32,634 nt of DNA. Source: Oscillospiraceae bacterium (GTDB lineage Bacteria > Bacillota > Clostridia > Oscillospirales > Oscillospiraceae). The DNA is taken from assembly GCA_031261325.1 (NCBI GenBank), contig JAISKH010000028.1, positions 1 through 32,634 of the forward strand. The letters run 5' to 3'. A program made the position numbers and the translations under genes. The number at the start of each line of letters is the position of its first letter. The stretch's first letter is position 1. The notes under the pieces were generated by a model. It was given only the letters and a program-made list of their open reading frames with translations. It had not been told where the DNA came from and ran no database searches. Below are positions 1-8,405 of the stretch, piece after piece.

Positions 1-19
1 TTTGTGCTACGCTTATCAT
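1..19 (-). CDS. Possible 5' end of a divergent gene (first six codons)
   Basis: An ATG on the minus strand at 19-17 opens a frame reading M-I-S-V-A-Q before the window ends. It is preceded, on the same strand, by a GGGAG ribosome site about nine bases upstream and by a plausible promoter at 95-67. Six codons are far too few to identify a product. The call rests only on this start context, so it is tentative; the alternative is that the left edge is simply non-coding leader. Confidence 0.3.
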
Positions 20-66
20 GACAGGTCGCTCCCTTCGGTTCGGTTATGGTTTGCTCTTCACTCACC

Positions 67-95
67 ATTTTACCAAACTCGGCGCGGCTTGTCTT
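67..95 (-). promoter_or_regulatory. Candidate divergent promoter, minus strand
   Basis: Read on the minus strand: AAGACA at 95-90, a 17-base spacer, then TAAAAT at 72-67 preceded by TGG (extended -10). The -35 matches the consensus at four of six positions. It would drive the possible gene beginning at position 19. The rest of 1-184 holds nothing else I can name. Confidence 0.4.
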
Positions 96-184
96 TCACT
101 TATCTATTGTACCTCTACAGTTTGGAAATTTATACAGATTTCGCCACGACGCGCCACGTCTGTAAAAAATGTTCAAAATAGGGC

Positions 185-213
185 TTGCAATCGCGGCGCG
201 ACGGTGATATAAT
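185..213 (+). promoter_or_regulatory. rimP operon promoter
   Basis: TTGCAA at 185-190, a 17-base spacer and a perfect TATAAT at 208-213, preceded by TG at 205-206 as an extended -10. This is the clearest housekeeping (sigma-A) promoter at the left end and is the likely start of the whole rimP-ribF transcript. Confidence 0.85.
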
Positions 214-237
214 GACTATCGGCTAGAGGTTTAAGGC

Positions 238-256
238 GAGTGGGTTCTTCCCACTC
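238..256 (+). promoter_or_regulatory. rimP leader hairpin
   Basis: GAGTGGG (238-244), loop TTCTT, CCCACTC (250-256): a perfect 7-bp stem followed by a short T-rich stretch, located between the promoter and the rimP ribosome site. From memory, a GAGUGGG/CCCACUC stem is a common feature of Firmicutes rimP leaders. Its role (attenuation, processing or RNA stability) is not shown by the sequence; the T-run is too weak for a confident terminator. Confidence 0.7.
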
Positions 257-286
257 TTTATTATTGCGTTATTAGAGGTATTAAAT

Positions 287-811
287 TTGAGCAAAATTAC
301 AGATGAAGTCGCCGCGCTGGCGGCGCCGATTGCGGAAAAACACGGGTGCGAGCTGTGGAGCGTCGAGTACGTTAAAGAAGCGGGCACGTGGTTTTTGCGC
401 GTGTTTATTGACCGCGAGCAGAACGCTGTGACTAATGTTGCGGACGTTGCGGACGGCGAGGTTGAGGGCGTTACGGGCGGGATTTCGATTGAGCTGTGCG
501 AGGCTGTCTCGCGCGAGCTTGACCCGATTCTTGACGAGCACGAGGACTTGATTCCGGGCAGCTACACGTTTGAGGTGTCCTCCGCGGGAGCGGAGCGGCA
601 GCTGAAGCGTCCGTCCGACTTCGCGCGGTTTATCGGGCACTTGACGGAGGTTAAGCTTTACGTGCCGCGAAAGGACACGGGCGGGCGGCGCGAATATATC
701 GGCAAGCTGCTGGGTTACGATAACGGCGCGGTTGAGCTTGAGGTTGACGGCACGGCTTATCGGTTTGAAAAGACCGAGGTTGCGAATGTGAGATTGCGCG
801 TTGAGATTTGA
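287..811 (+). CDS. rimP: Ribosome maturation factor RimP
   Basis: RimP is a cytoplasmic factor that assists assembly of the 30S subunit. The 174-residue product shows the family pattern: an N-terminal strand region with RVFIDRE, the ISIELCEAVSRELDP segment, and YTFEVSSAG leading into RPLKRP-like sequence, then a C-terminal Sm-like domain. The start is TTG at 287, set by AGAGG at 274-278; no in-frame ATG gives a better fit. RimP is usually near 150 residues; the extra length is an acidic insertion at about residues 45-62 (NVADVADGEVEGVTGG). It is the first gene of the nusA-infB operon, the expected Firmicutes position. Confidence 0.93.
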   Translation: MSKITDEVAALAAPIAEKHGCELWSVEYVKEAGTWFLRVFIDREQNAVTNVADVADGEVEGVTGGISIELCEAVSRELDPILDEHEDLIPGSYTFEVSSAGAERQLKRPSDFARFIGHLTEVKLYVPRKDTGGRREYIGKLLGYDNGAVELEVDGTAYRFEKTEVANVRLRVEI

Positions 812-865
812 CGCGCTTTGAAGTTATAAAATAATGATGATTACTGGGTTGGAGGACGAATTGGA

Positions 866-1921
866 ATGAATGCGGAGTTTTTCGAGGCAATAGCGGATAT
901 TGAAAAGGACAAGGGAATACCACAGACATACATGCTTGAGAAGATTGAGCAGGCGTTGCTTGCCGCGCTGAAAAAGGGCGTGCCGGATTCGGCGGAGTGC
1001 GCGCGCGTTAAGGTTGACGCGGTTAAGAAAACGGTTGATATGTATCTCGAGCGCGAGGTCGTCGAGGAGGTCGAGGAGCCGGCGACGCAGATTTCGCTTG
1101 AGCAGGCGCGCGAGACTATGCCGAACGCGGAGCCGGGCGACTATTGGCGCGTGAGCGTTGACGCGCACAAGTTCGGGCGCATTGCGGCGCAGGCGGCGAA
1201 GCAGGTTATTATTCAGGGTATCCGCGAGGCGGAGCGCAATATTGTCTACGACGTGTTCACCTCTAAAGAACACGAGATTCTTACGGGTGTGGTGTCGCAT
1301 ATCGACGCGAAGAACGGCACGATTGCGATTCAGATAAGCTCCAGCACCGAGTACACGGAAGCGGTGCTTAAGACGGAAGAGTGCGTTCCGGGGGAGCGTA
1401 TTCGCGAGGGCGACAGGCTAAAGGTCTACATCGTTGAGGTGCGCAAAACCTCACGCGGACCGCAGGTCATGATTTCGCGCAAGCACCCGGGACTTGTCAA
1501 GCGTTTGTTTGAGCTTGAGGTGCCGGAGATATTTGACGGCACGGTTGAGATTCGCAGCATCGCGCGTGAGGCGGGCAGCCGCAGCAAGCTCGCGGTGTGG
1601 TCGAACGACGAGGCGGTTGAGCCTATCGGCGCGTGCGTCGGTCCCAAGGGCGCGCGTGTCGCGTCCATTGTTGAGGAGCTGCACGGCGAGAAGATTGACA
1701 TTGTGAAATACAGCGACGACCCCGCGGAGTACATCGCTTCCGCGCTCGCGCCGTCGGACGTTATCAGCGTGACCGTGCTGGAGGACGGAAAGTCCTGCCG
1801 CGTCGTCGTGCCCGATAATCAGTTGTCGCTCGCGATTGGCAAGGTCGGGCAGAACGTTCGGCTTGCCGCGCGGCTTACGGGCTTTAAGATTGACATCAAG
1901 CCCGAGTCGTTCACGGAATAG
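866..1921 (+). CDS. nusA: Transcription termination/antitermination protein NusA
   Basis: NusA binds RNA polymerase and nascent RNA and modulates pausing, termination and antitermination. The 351-residue protein has the N-terminal polymerase-binding domain (about 1-125), an S1 domain (about 135-200, with EGDRLKVYIVEV), and two KH domains; GACVGPKGARVASIVEEL and LAIGKVGQNVRLAARLTG are the GXXG-containing KH motifs. It ends soon after the second KH domain, like the Bacillus protein and unlike the longer E. coli NusA with acidic repeats. ATG at 866 follows GGAGG at 851-855. Its position between rimP and ylxR is standard. Confidence 0.96.
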   Translation: MNAEFFEAIADIEKDKGIPQTYMLEKIEQALLAALKKGVPDSAECARVKVDAVKKTVDMYLEREVVEEVEEPATQISLEQARETMPNAEPGDYWRVSVDAHKFGRIAAQAAKQVIIQGIREAERNIVYDVFTSKEHEILTGVVSHIDAKNGTIAIQISSSTEYTEAVLKTEECVPGERIREGDRLKVYIVEVRKTSRGPQVMISRKHPGLVKRLFELEVPEIFDGTVEIRSIAREAGSRSKLAVWSNDEAVEPIGACVGPKGARVASIVEELHGEKIDIVKYSDDPAEYIASALAPSDVISVTVLEDGKSCRVVVPDNQLSLAIGKVGQNVRLAARLTGFKIDIKPESFTE

Positions 1922-1959
1922 TCGTTTTAGGATATAGTTGTTCACAAAAGAGTCGTTAA

Positions 1960-1982
1960 TTATCGCGCGTTACGCACGATAA
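1960..1982 (+). other. Small hairpin between nusA and ylxR
   Basis: Arms 1960-1969 and 1973-1982 around the loop TTA form a ten-base stem with one C-A mismatch, followed by AATTTTT. It lies within the 85-base nusA-ylxR gap. It could be a weak attenuator or processing site; the interrupted stem makes a true terminator unlikely inside an essential operon. Confidence 0.4.
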
Positions 1983-2006
1983 ATTTTTGAGGAGGCGGTT
2001 AGGGTC

Positions 2007-2279
2007 ATGCAGAAGAAAATTCCATTGCGGCAGTGCCTTGGCTGCCGAGAAATGAAACCGAAAAAGGAGCTGCTGCGGGTAGTGCATTCAAAAGAGGGGG
2101 CGGTGACGCTCGACTTCAAGGGTAAGTCACCCGGGCGCGGGGCGTATGTGTGCCACAGCGCGGAGTGCCTTAAAAAAGCGATTCGCGCGAAGGCGTTTTC
2201 CCGCGCGTTCGGGACGGAGATACCTCAAGAGGTCTATACGCGGCTTGAGGCGGAAATGGAGGCGGGCGATGGACAGTAA
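2007..2279 (+). CDS. ylxR: YlxR/RnpM family RNA-binding protein
   Basis: A 90-residue basic protein of the DUF448 family. The family hallmarks are visible: RQCLGCREMKPKKELLR near the N terminus and GRGAYVCHSAECL in the middle, with the conserved cysteines. In Bacillus the protein (RnpM) binds the RNase P RNA and modulates its activity, so the likely site of action is cytoplasmic RNA maturation. ATG at 2007 follows GGAGG at 1991-1995. Its 3' end overlaps the next gene by 11 bases, an arrangement that favours coupled translation. The nusA-ylxR-ylxQ-infB order is diagnostic. Confidence 0.93.
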   Translation: MQKKIPLRQCLGCREMKPKKELLRVVHSKEGAVTLDFKGKSPGRGAYVCHSAECLKKAIRAKAFSRAFGTEIPQEVYTRLEAEMEAGDGQ

Positions 2280-2691
2280 CTTATCGCTGCTCGGCATCGC
2301 GCGTAAGGCGGGACTGTTGACGGTTGGCGAGGAATCCGTCGGCGCGGCGGCGCGAACCAAAAAAGCGCGGGCGATACTCTCCGCTTCGGACGCTTCCGAG
2401 CGCAGTATGCGTCAGGCGCGCGGATTTTCGGAGGCTTACGGTATGCCGTATCTGCCGCTGCCCTACACGAAAGACGAGCTGGGCGCGGTTACGGGGCGCG
2501 GTTCGCCGGCGATGCTCGCGCTTACGGACGCGGGGATTGCCGCAAAGCTCGCCGCGCGGCTCGCGGTCGGCGAGCCTGATAAATACGCGGTTGCCGCCGA
2601 GGCGTTAGCCGCGAAGTCGGAGAAGATAAACGCGCGACGCACGGAAACGCTCCGACACAAGAGGAACATACGGACGGGTAAGAGGAGGTAA
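2269..2691 (+). CDS. ylxQ: L7Ae-family ribosomal-like protein YlxQ, with long basic tail
   Basis: Members of the L7Ae/L30e family bind kink-turn RNA; the Bacillus homologue (RplGA/YlxQ) is a non-essential ribosome-associated protein. The core (about residues 1-100) has [33 protein letters not shown] and [24 protein letters not shown]. The start is ATG at 2269 inside the end of ylxR, with GGAGG at 2258-2262; the longer open frame upstream is only overlap with ylxR. At 140 residues it is about 40 longer than the Bacillus protein. The excess is a lysine/arginine-rich tail ending [10 protein letters not shown], which may add RNA contacts (inference). Confidence 0.88.
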   Translation: MDSNLSLLGIARKAGLLTVGEESVGAAARTKKARAILSASDASERSMRQARGFSEAYGMPYLPLPYTKDELGAVTGRGSPAMLALTDAGIAAKLAARLAVGEPDKYAVAAEALAAKSEKINARRTETLRHKRNIRTGKRR

Positions 2692-2693
2692 AC

Positions 2694-5027
2694 ATGAGTA
2701 CAATGTTCAAATATAGGGTGCATGAGGTTGCTAAGGATTTTAAGGTGCCGACAAAGACGGTGGCGGAGATTCTGACGAAGTACGCGACCGCGCCCAAGAA
2801 TCATATGCAGGCGCTGACGACGGCGGAGCTTGATATTATTTTCGAGGCTCTGACGCGCGCAAACCAGATTGAAAGCATCGAGCAAATTTACGCGGACGTG
2901 CACGTGCCGGAGGTTAAGCCTGCGCCGGCGGTTGTTGCCGCCGAGCCGACCGCGGACGCTAAGGCGGGTGCTCCCGCGGCTGCCGCGGCTCCCGTTACGC
3001 CCGCGCCGCAGGCACCGAAAAAGCCGGATAAGCCGTTCGTGCCGCGTCAGGCGCCAACGAAGCGCGTGATTGACACGTCGGGCGCGACGATTAACATCGA
3101 AAAGTACGACGAGCGCATTGACAGCCTTGTGCCGGAGCGCGCGGAGAACATGAAGCGCGGCAAGGAGAAATTCGGAAAGAAGAACCAACAGCGCACGCCG
3201 ACGATGGCGGCAAGCGCGAAACGCCGTCAGGAGGAGCGCGACAGAATGCAGAGGCTCCAGCTTGAGGTTGCGAAAAAGGTGCAGCTCAAGGTTGCGATTC
3301 CAGACGAAATAAGCGTCGGCGACTTGGCTCTGCGCATGAAAAAGACGGGCGCGGAGGTCGTTAAGAAGCTGATTAAGCTCGGCGTTATGGCTTCCGTCAG
3401 CGAGATTATTGATTACGACACGGCGGCTCTTGTGGCGATTGAAATGGGCTGCAAGGTGGAGCGCGAGGTCGTTGTTACGATTGAGGACCGCCTGATTGAC
3501 GACCATGAGGACACGGCAGACGAGCTTGTCGCGCGCGCTCCCGTCGTCGTCGTTATGGGTCACGTTGACCACGGCAAAACATCGCTGCTTGACCGTATTC
3601 GTCAGGCGAACGTCGTCTCCGGCGAGGCGGGCGGCATTACGCAGCACATCGGCGCGTATCGCGTTGAGGTGAACGGCAGCCCGATTACGTTCCTTGACAC
3701 GCCGGGACATGAGGCGTTTACGGCTATGCGCGCGCGCGGCGCGCAGGTTACGGATATTGCGATATTGATTGTCGCGGCGGACGACGGCATTATGCCGCAG
3801 ACGGTTGAGTCGATTAACCACGCCAAGGCGGCGAATATCCCGATTATCGTCGCGATTAACAAGATGGACGTGCCGGGTGCGGACCCCGAAAAGGTTAAGC
3901 AACGGTTGACGGAATATGAGCTTGTGCCCGAAGAGTGGGGCGGGGACACGATTGTGTGCCCGATTTCGGCAAAGACGGGTATGGGCATTGACAAGCTGCT
4001 CGAAATGGTGGTATTGACCGCCGAAATAGGCGAATTGCGTGCGAACCCGAATCGTCTTGCCAAGGGCACGGTCATTGAAGCGCGGCTCGACAAGGGGCGC
4101 GGTCCGATTATGACGGCGCTCGTTCAGAACGGCACGCTGCATACGGGAGACATTATTATTGCGGGCATGGCTGTCGGGCATGTTCGCGTTATGACGGACG
4201 ACAAGGGCGCGCGCGTTACGGAGGCTCTGCCGTCTGTGCCTGTTGAGATTGCGGGTATGAGCGAGGTTCCCGACGCGGGCGAGACTTTCAACGCCGTTTC
4301 GGACGAACGTATGGCGCGCGAGCTTGCCGAGGAGCGTCGCAGTGAGCGCAAGAACAGGGGCGAGGCGCAGGCGCATGTTACGCTTGACGACCTATTCGCG
4401 AAGATACAGCAGGGTGAGATTAAGGATTTGAACCTTATCGTTAAGGCGGACGTTCAAGGCTCCGCCGAGGCTATTAAGACATCGCTGGAAAAGCTTTCGG
4501 GCGACGAGGTGCGCGTGCGCGTGATTCACTCGGGCGTGGGCGCGATTAGCGAGTCGGACGTTATGCTCGCGGCGACGTCGGGCGCGATTGTGATTGGCTT
4601 CAACGTGCGTCCCGACAACTCCGCGCGGGACTCGGCTATGCGCGGCAGCGTCGATATTCGCAGCTACAGCGTTATTTACGACTGTATCAACGAGATTTCA
4701 GCCGCGATTCGCGGTATGCAGGCACCGAAGTACAAGGAAGTCGTTTACGGGCACGCCGAGGTGCGCACGCTGTTCCGCGCTTCGCGTATCGGCACGATTT
4801 GCGGCTGCTACGTGCAGGACGGGAAGATTCTGCGCGGTTGCTCCGCACGCGTCGTTCGCGGCGGGATTGTGGTGCACACGGGCGAGCTTGCGTCGCTGCG
4901 CCGCTTCAAGGACGATGTGCGCGAGGTTGCGACGAACTATGAGTGCGGTATCGCGCTTGAGAAGTACAACGACGTGCGCGAGGGCGATATTATCGAGGCG
5001 TTCGCGATGGAGGAAATTAAGGACTAG
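2694..5027 (+). CDS. infB: Translation initiation factor IF-2
   Basis: IF-2 is the GTPase that places initiator tRNA on the 30S subunit and promotes subunit joining. The 777-residue protein has an IF2_N module at about 3-50, an Ala/Pro-rich linker at about 75-105, a second IF2_N module near 195-245, then the G domain: GHVDHGKT at 289-296, [12 protein letters not shown] and SAK (G1, G3, G4, G5). Domains II-IV follow, including [13 protein letters not shown] and the C-terminal beta-barrel. ATG at 2694 follows AGGAGG two bases after the ylxQ stop; ATG at 2703 is a possible internal start. Confidence 0.97.
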   Translation: MSTMFKYRVHEVAKDFKVPTKTVAEILTKYATAPKNHMQALTTAELDIIFEALTRANQIESIEQIYADVHVPEVKPAPAVVAAEPTADAKAGAPAAAAAPVTPAPQAPKKPDKPFVPRQAPTKRVIDTSGATINIEKYDERIDSLVPERAENMKRGKEKFGKKNQQRTPTMAASAKRRQEERDRMQRLQLEVAKKVQLKVAIPDEISVGDLALRMKKTGAEVVKKLIKLGVMASVSEIIDYDTAALVAIEMGCKVEREVVVTIEDRLIDDHEDTADELVARAPVVVVMGHVDHGKTSLLDRIRQANVVSGEAGGITQHIGAYRVEVNGSPITFLDTPGHEAFTAMRARGAQVTDIAILIVAADDGIMPQTVESINHAKAANIPIIVAINKMDVPGADPEKVKQRLTEYELVPEEWGGDTIVCPISAKTGMGIDKLLEMVVLTAEIGELRANPNRLAKGTVIEARLDKGRGPIMTALVQNGTLHTGDIIIAGMAVGHVRVMTDDKGARVTEALPSVPVEIAGMSEVPDAGETFNAVSDERMARELAEERRSERKNRGEAQAHVTLDDLFAKIQQGEIKDLNLIVKADVQGSAEAIKTSLEKLSGDEVRVRVIHSGVGAISESDVMLAATSGAIVIGFNVRPDNSARDSAMRGSVDIRSYSVIYDCINEISAAIRGMQAPKYKEVVYGHAEVRTLFRASRIGTICGCYVQDGKILRGCSARVVRGGIVVHTGELASLRRFKDDVREVATNYECGIALEKYNDVREGDIIEAFAMEEIKD

Positions 5028-5062
5028 GGTCGGACTTTTGCGCCGATACAAAGGAGAAATGT

Positions 5063-5482
5063 ATGCCGTCCAATAAACTGAACCGCGCGAACGAGGACAT
5101 TAAACGCGTTCTGTCCACGCTGCTGCGCGAGATTAAGGACCCGCGTATCCGTCAGGGGCTTGTCAGCGTGACGGGCGTTGACACGACGGGCGACCTCAAG
5201 TTTTGCAAGGTTTACCTCAGCGCGCTCGGAATCGACAGCGAGAAGGAGTTCCTGAAGGGGCTGAAGTCCGCTTCGGGATACCTGCGGCGCGGGCTTGCGT
5301 CGTCGCTGACGCTGCGCAACACGCCGGAGTTGATATTTGAGCTTGACAAGTCGATTGAGCGCGGCGTGCGCATCGCGTCGCTGATTGGCGAGCTTGTGCC
5401 GGAGGAGACCGCGGCGGACGAGGACGAAAACGCGGACGCGGACGAGACGGAAAGCTTTGAGGAAACGGAGACAGAGGAATGA
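5063..5482 (+). CDS. rbfA: Ribosome-binding factor A
   Basis: RbfA is a KH-like cytoplasmic factor needed for late 30S maturation and 16S rRNA 5' processing. The 139-residue protein opens with RANEDIKRVLSTLLREIKDPRI and contains VTGVDTTGDLKFCKVYLSALG and LRNTPELIFELDKSIERG, all typical of the family. The last 25 residues are very acidic (EDENADADETESFEETETEE), a common but variable tail. ATG at 5063 follows AAGGAG at 5051-5056. The stop overlaps the next start as ATGA, consistent with coupled translation to nrnA. Confidence 0.95.
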   Translation: MPSNKLNRANEDIKRVLSTLLREIKDPRIRQGLVSVTGVDTTGDLKFCKVYLSALGIDSEKEFLKGLKSASGYLRRGLASSLTLRNTPELIFELDKSIERGVRIASLIGELVPEETAADEDENADADETESFEETETEE

Positions 5483-6453
5483 GGCTTGACATTGCGGGGA
5501 CGCGCGAGCTGTTGCCGTTGCGCGACAATTATCTGCTCCTTACGCATCGCCGTCCCGACGGGGACACGTTGGGTTGCGCGGCGGCTCTCGCCATGGGCTT
5601 GCGCGCAATCGGCAAGAGCGCTTACCTGCTTGAAAATGATGAGGTTACGGAGCGTTACAGCTCGCTTGTGACCGGGCTTTACGCGCCGACGGACTTTTGC
5701 CCCGACGCGGTTATCGCGGTTGACATCGCGTCCACGGATTTGCTGCCGGATAACGCGCGGGCTTATGCCGAGAACGTTTGGCTGTGCGTTGACCACCACC
5801 CGTCAAACACGGGATACGCCGAGAACCTGTGCCTGTACGCGGAGCGCGCGGCTTGCGGCGAGGTGATTTATGAGCTGCTTATCGCGCTTTCCGGCGGGAT
5901 TGACGCGGCGATTGCCGACGCGCTGTACATTGCGGTTTCTACCGATACGGGGTGCTTTTCGTTCGACAACACGAACGCGAACACCTTTTCCGTCGCCGCG
6001 CGTCTCGTTGAGGCGGGGGCGCGAATGGGCGAGATTAACCGCGCGCTGTTCCGCTCCAAGACGCGCGGACGCATTGCGGTTGAGGGCATGATTTATTCCG
6101 AAATGGAGTATTTGCACGGCGGACGTGCCGTTATCGTCGCCCTGACGAACGCGATGATTGACGAGGTGGGCGCGACGGAGGACGACTTGGACAACATTTC
6201 CGCGATTCCGCTGTCGATTGAGGGCGTGGACGTGGGCGTGACAATCCGCGAAACGTCCGCGACGAACGAGTGCAAAGTTTCTGTTCGGTCGTCGCCGTCG
6301 GTCAGCGCGAACGCGATTTGCGGCAGGTTCGGCGGCGGAGGACACGCGCAGGCGGCGGGCTTTTCGATTACCGCGACGGTTGCGGAGGTTCGGGAGCGAA
6401 TCATTGCGCTGCTGGACGAGATTCTCGGCGGCAATGAGGTTGCGCAAAAATGA
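5479..6453 (+). CDS. nrnA: DHH-family oligoribonuclease / pAp phosphatase (NrnA)
   Basis: NrnA degrades the last di- to pentanucleotides of RNA decay and dephosphorylates 3'-phosphoadenosine 5'-phosphate. The 324-residue protein shows the DHH phosphoesterase motifs: HRRPDGDTLG near residues 24-33, AVDIASTD near 75, VDHHPSN with DHH at 105-107, and STDTGCFSF. The DHHA1 domain ends with GGGGHAQAAGF, the substrate-binding glycine motif. The start overlaps the rbfA stop (ATGA), with AGAGGA just upstream. Its usual Firmicutes place is between rbfA and truB, which supports NrnA over a RecJ-type nuclease. Confidence 0.92.
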   Translation: MRLDIAGTRELLPLRDNYLLLTHRRPDGDTLGCAAALAMGLRAIGKSAYLLENDEVTERYSSLVTGLYAPTDFCPDAVIAVDIASTDLLPDNARAYAENVWLCVDHHPSNTGYAENLCLYAERAACGEVIYELLIALSGGIDAAIADALYIAVSTDTGCFSFDNTNANTFSVAARLVEAGARMGEINRALFRSKTRGRIAVEGMIYSEMEYLHGGRAVIVALTNAMIDEVGATEDDLDNISAIPLSIEGVDVGVTIRETSATNECKVSVRSSPSVSANAICGRFGGGGHAQAAGFSITATVAEVRERIIALLDEILGGNEVAQK

Positions 6454-7349
6454 ACGGCATAATTGTTCTGGACAAGCCCGAGGGGTTCACGTCACATGAC
6501 GCGGTTGCGAAGCTGCGCGGTATTTTGTCGCGCGAGGCGTCGTCTCGCGGTTTGCCGCGCGTAAAGCGCATTGGGCACGGCGGGACGCTCGACCCCATGG
6601 CGACGGGCGTTTTGCCGATATTTGTAGGTCGCGCGACACGCGCGGTCTCATTTTTTGAGCACGCGGACAAGGAATACGTCGCGGGATTGCGGCTCGGTAT
6701 GCGGACGGACACGCAGGACACGACGGGTTCCGTTCTGGAAACCGCGCCTGTTGAGGTTACGCGGGAGCGGCTTGAGGGTGTGATGCGACAGTTTGAGGGC
6801 GCGCAGATGCAAACTCCGCCTATGTATTCGGCGGTTAAGGTTGCGGGGCAGCCGCTGTATAAGCTGGCGCGGCGCGGCGTGGATATTGAAAGAACTGCAA
6901 GGGAAATAACCGTTTCGGTTATTGAAATTCAGGGCGGCTCGGACGCGGATTGGACGATTAGGTTCGCCGTTAGTAAGGGGACGTATATCCGAACGCTGTG
7001 CGCTGACATCGGGGACGCGCTCGGGTGCGGCGGCGCGATGAGTAGTCTGCGGCGGACGCGGGCGGGCGCGTATACGATTGAAAACGCGCTGTCTTTTGCC
7101 GATATTGAGTCGCGACTGCGCGACGGGGACATGAGCTTTATGCTGAAAACCGACTCGCTGTTTGATGAGCGTCCTAGTGTGACGATTGGCGCGGACAATG
7201 AACGAAAGCTACGCGTTGGAGCGGAAATAACCGAGTCGGTTTGCGACGGCGAGTATCGTGTTTACTCAAAGGACGGCGAATTTCTCGCGCTTTGCTCGGC
7301 GAGCGGCGGCGCGCTGAAAACAGTCAAGAGCTTTTTCGAGGTTGGGTGA
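6450..7349 (+). CDS. truB: tRNA pseudouridine(55) synthase TruB
   Basis: TruB isomerises U55 in the T-loop of tRNA. The 299-residue protein opens with the family signature NGIIVLDKPEGFTSHD and has GHGGTLDPMATGVLPI, where Asp48 is the catalytic residue. Later family motifs include MYSAVKVAGQPLYKLARRG and SKGTYIRTLCADIGDALG, followed by a C-terminal PUA-like region. ATG at 6450 overlaps the nrnA stop and has GAGG at 6436-6439. An insertion after the N-terminal helix (ILSREASSRGLPRVKR) is slightly longer than I expect. Confidence 0.96.
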   Translation: MNGIIVLDKPEGFTSHDAVAKLRGILSREASSRGLPRVKRIGHGGTLDPMATGVLPIFVGRATRAVSFFEHADKEYVAGLRLGMRTDTQDTTGSVLETAPVEVTRERLEGVMRQFEGAQMQTPPMYSAVKVAGQPLYKLARRGVDIERTAREITVSVIEIQGGSDADWTIRFAVSKGTYIRTLCADIGDALGCGGAMSSLRRTRAGAYTIENALSFADIESRLRDGDMSFMLKTDSLFDERPSVTIGADNERKLRVGAEITESVCDGEYRVYSKDGEFLALCSASGGALKTVKSFFEVG

Positions 7350-7354
7350 TTCTT

Positions 7355-8254
7355 ATGACAGACAAGCGGCGCGTCATCGCGCTCGGATTTTTTGACGGGG
7401 TGCATATCGGGCACTCCGCGCTGCTGGAACGCACATTAGTGGTTGCGCGCGAGCGCGACTTGATACCGTCGGTGATAACGTTTGACACGCACCCGATGAG
7501 CTTTGTGACGGGTAAGACTGTGCCGCTTATCAATTCGGCGGAGGACCGCGCGGGGTTGATTCACCGCATTTTCGGGATTGACGACGTGATTTTCCTGCGG
7601 TTTGAGGCTGCGACGGCGCACATGCCTTGGGACGAGTACGTGCGGCACCTGACGGACGAATTCGGCGCGGTGTATCTTGTTGCGGGGCACGACCATCGGT
7701 TCGGCTATCGCGGTGAGGGCGACGCGGACAAGCTGCGGGCAAAGTGCGCGGAGCTTGGGATTGAGTGCGACATTATTCCGGAGGTTAAGTACAAGGGCGT
7801 GACGAGCAGCTCGACGATTATCCGCGAGATGCTGATTGCGGGCGATATTCGGCAGGCGAATGAGTACTTGGGGCACCCGCATGTTCTGACCGATACGGTC
7901 AGAACGGGGTATCGCCTAGGCAGAACGCTCGGCACACCGACGATTAACATGCGGTTTGCGGCGGGTGTGCTTGTGCCGGCTTACGGCGTTTACGCGACGC
8001 GCGTTTACCTCGGCGACGGCGCGGAGCGCATGGGCGTGACGAATATCGGCGTGCGCCCGACGGTGGCGGATTCCGACAGCGTTACCGCCGAGACGCATAT
8101 ACTGAACTTTCGCGGCAACCTCTACGGGCGCAACGTGCGTATTGAGTTTTACGAGCGCACGCGCCCCGAGATTCGGTTCAGCGGCACGGACGAGCTGCGC
8201 GAGCGTATTCATGCCGACTGTCGCGACGTTGAGGCGTATTTTAATAATTTGTAG
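7355..8254 (+). CDS. ribF: Bifunctional riboflavin kinase / FAD synthetase RibF
   Basis: RibF phosphorylates riboflavin to FMN and adenylates FMN to FAD. The 299-residue protein has the nucleotidyltransferase signature GFFDGVHIGH at residues 11-20, VAGHDHRFGYRGEGD, and TSSSTIIREML. The C-terminal kinase domain carries LGHPHVLTDTV, the flavin-kinase GTPTINM motif, and VTNIGVRPTV. I place the start at ATG 7355, six bases after the truB stop, because the longer frame from 7241 lies wholly within truB. Its ribosome site (GAGG at 7339-7342) is modest. No FMN riboswitch is visible, as expected for a mid-operon gene. Confidence 0.95.
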   Translation: MTDKRRVIALGFFDGVHIGHSALLERTLVVARERDLIPSVITFDTHPMSFVTGKTVPLINSAEDRAGLIHRIFGIDDVIFLRFEAATAHMPWDEYVRHLTDEFGAVYLVAGHDHRFGYRGEGDADKLRAKCAELGIECDIIPEVKYKGVTSSSTIIREMLIAGDIRQANEYLGHPHVLTDTVRTGYRLGRTLGTPTINMRFAAGVLVPAYGVYATRVYLGDGAERMGVTNIGVRPTVADSDSVTAETHILNFRGNLYGRNVRIEFYERTRPEIRFSGTDELRERIHADCRDVEAYFNNL

Positions 8255-8257
8255 CAT

Positions 8258-8309
8258 AAGCCTGTCCGCGCTTTGACACGAGATTTTTGGTCAAAACGCG
8301 GGCAGGCTT
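8258..8309 (+). terminator. Long hairpin closing the rimP-ribF operon
   Basis: Arms 8258-8277 and 8290-8309 pair almost throughout: AAGCCTG/CAGGCTT, CCGCG/CGCGG and TTTGAC/GTCAAA, with one G-T pair and one C-A mismatch, around a 12-base loop. It begins four bases after the ribF stop. There is no strong T-run after the second arm, so it may act as a factor-assisted terminator or a 3' stabiliser rather than a classic intrinsic terminator. Confidence 0.65.
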
Positions 8310-8313
8310 CGTA

Positions 8314-8342
8314 TTGCGGAACGCAACATGTTGTGATATAAT
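8314..8342 (+). promoter_or_regulatory. nrdR promoter
   Basis: TTGCGG at 8314-8319, 17-base spacer, TATAAT at 8337-8342 with TG at 8334-8335 (extended -10). The layout is near-identical to the rimP promoter. Confidence 0.78.
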
Positions 8343-8354
8343 GCGCATATATCA
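8334..8354 (+). promoter_or_regulatory. Inverted repeat overlapping the nrdR -10 (operator candidate)
   Basis: TGATATA (8334-8340) and TATATCA (8348-8354) are perfect inverted arms separated by seven bases, with TGCGCA in the centre. The element covers the -10 and transcription start of nrdR, where a bound protein would block initiation. It does not match the NrdR-box consensus as I remember it, so the regulator is unknown. Confidence 0.45.
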
Positions 8355-8405
8355 CCTAGTTTGTTCCCGCTCGACCGTAACAACAACTCCCAAAGGAGGA
8401 TAATT

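Noticed and set aside
18-212. 64-codon frame at the left edge
   Set aside because: It runs through the rimP promoter, has no ribosome site and no recognisable sequence; the region looks like a divergent promoter.
2463-4376. 637-codon open frame antisense to infB
   Set aside because: It is a by-product of the GC-rich codon pattern of infB; no ribosome site, no family resemblance and an Arg/Asn/Leu-rich composition typical of shadow frames.
7340-7360. FMN riboswitch before ribF
   Set aside because: Only six bases separate truB and ribF; no room for and no sign of the element.
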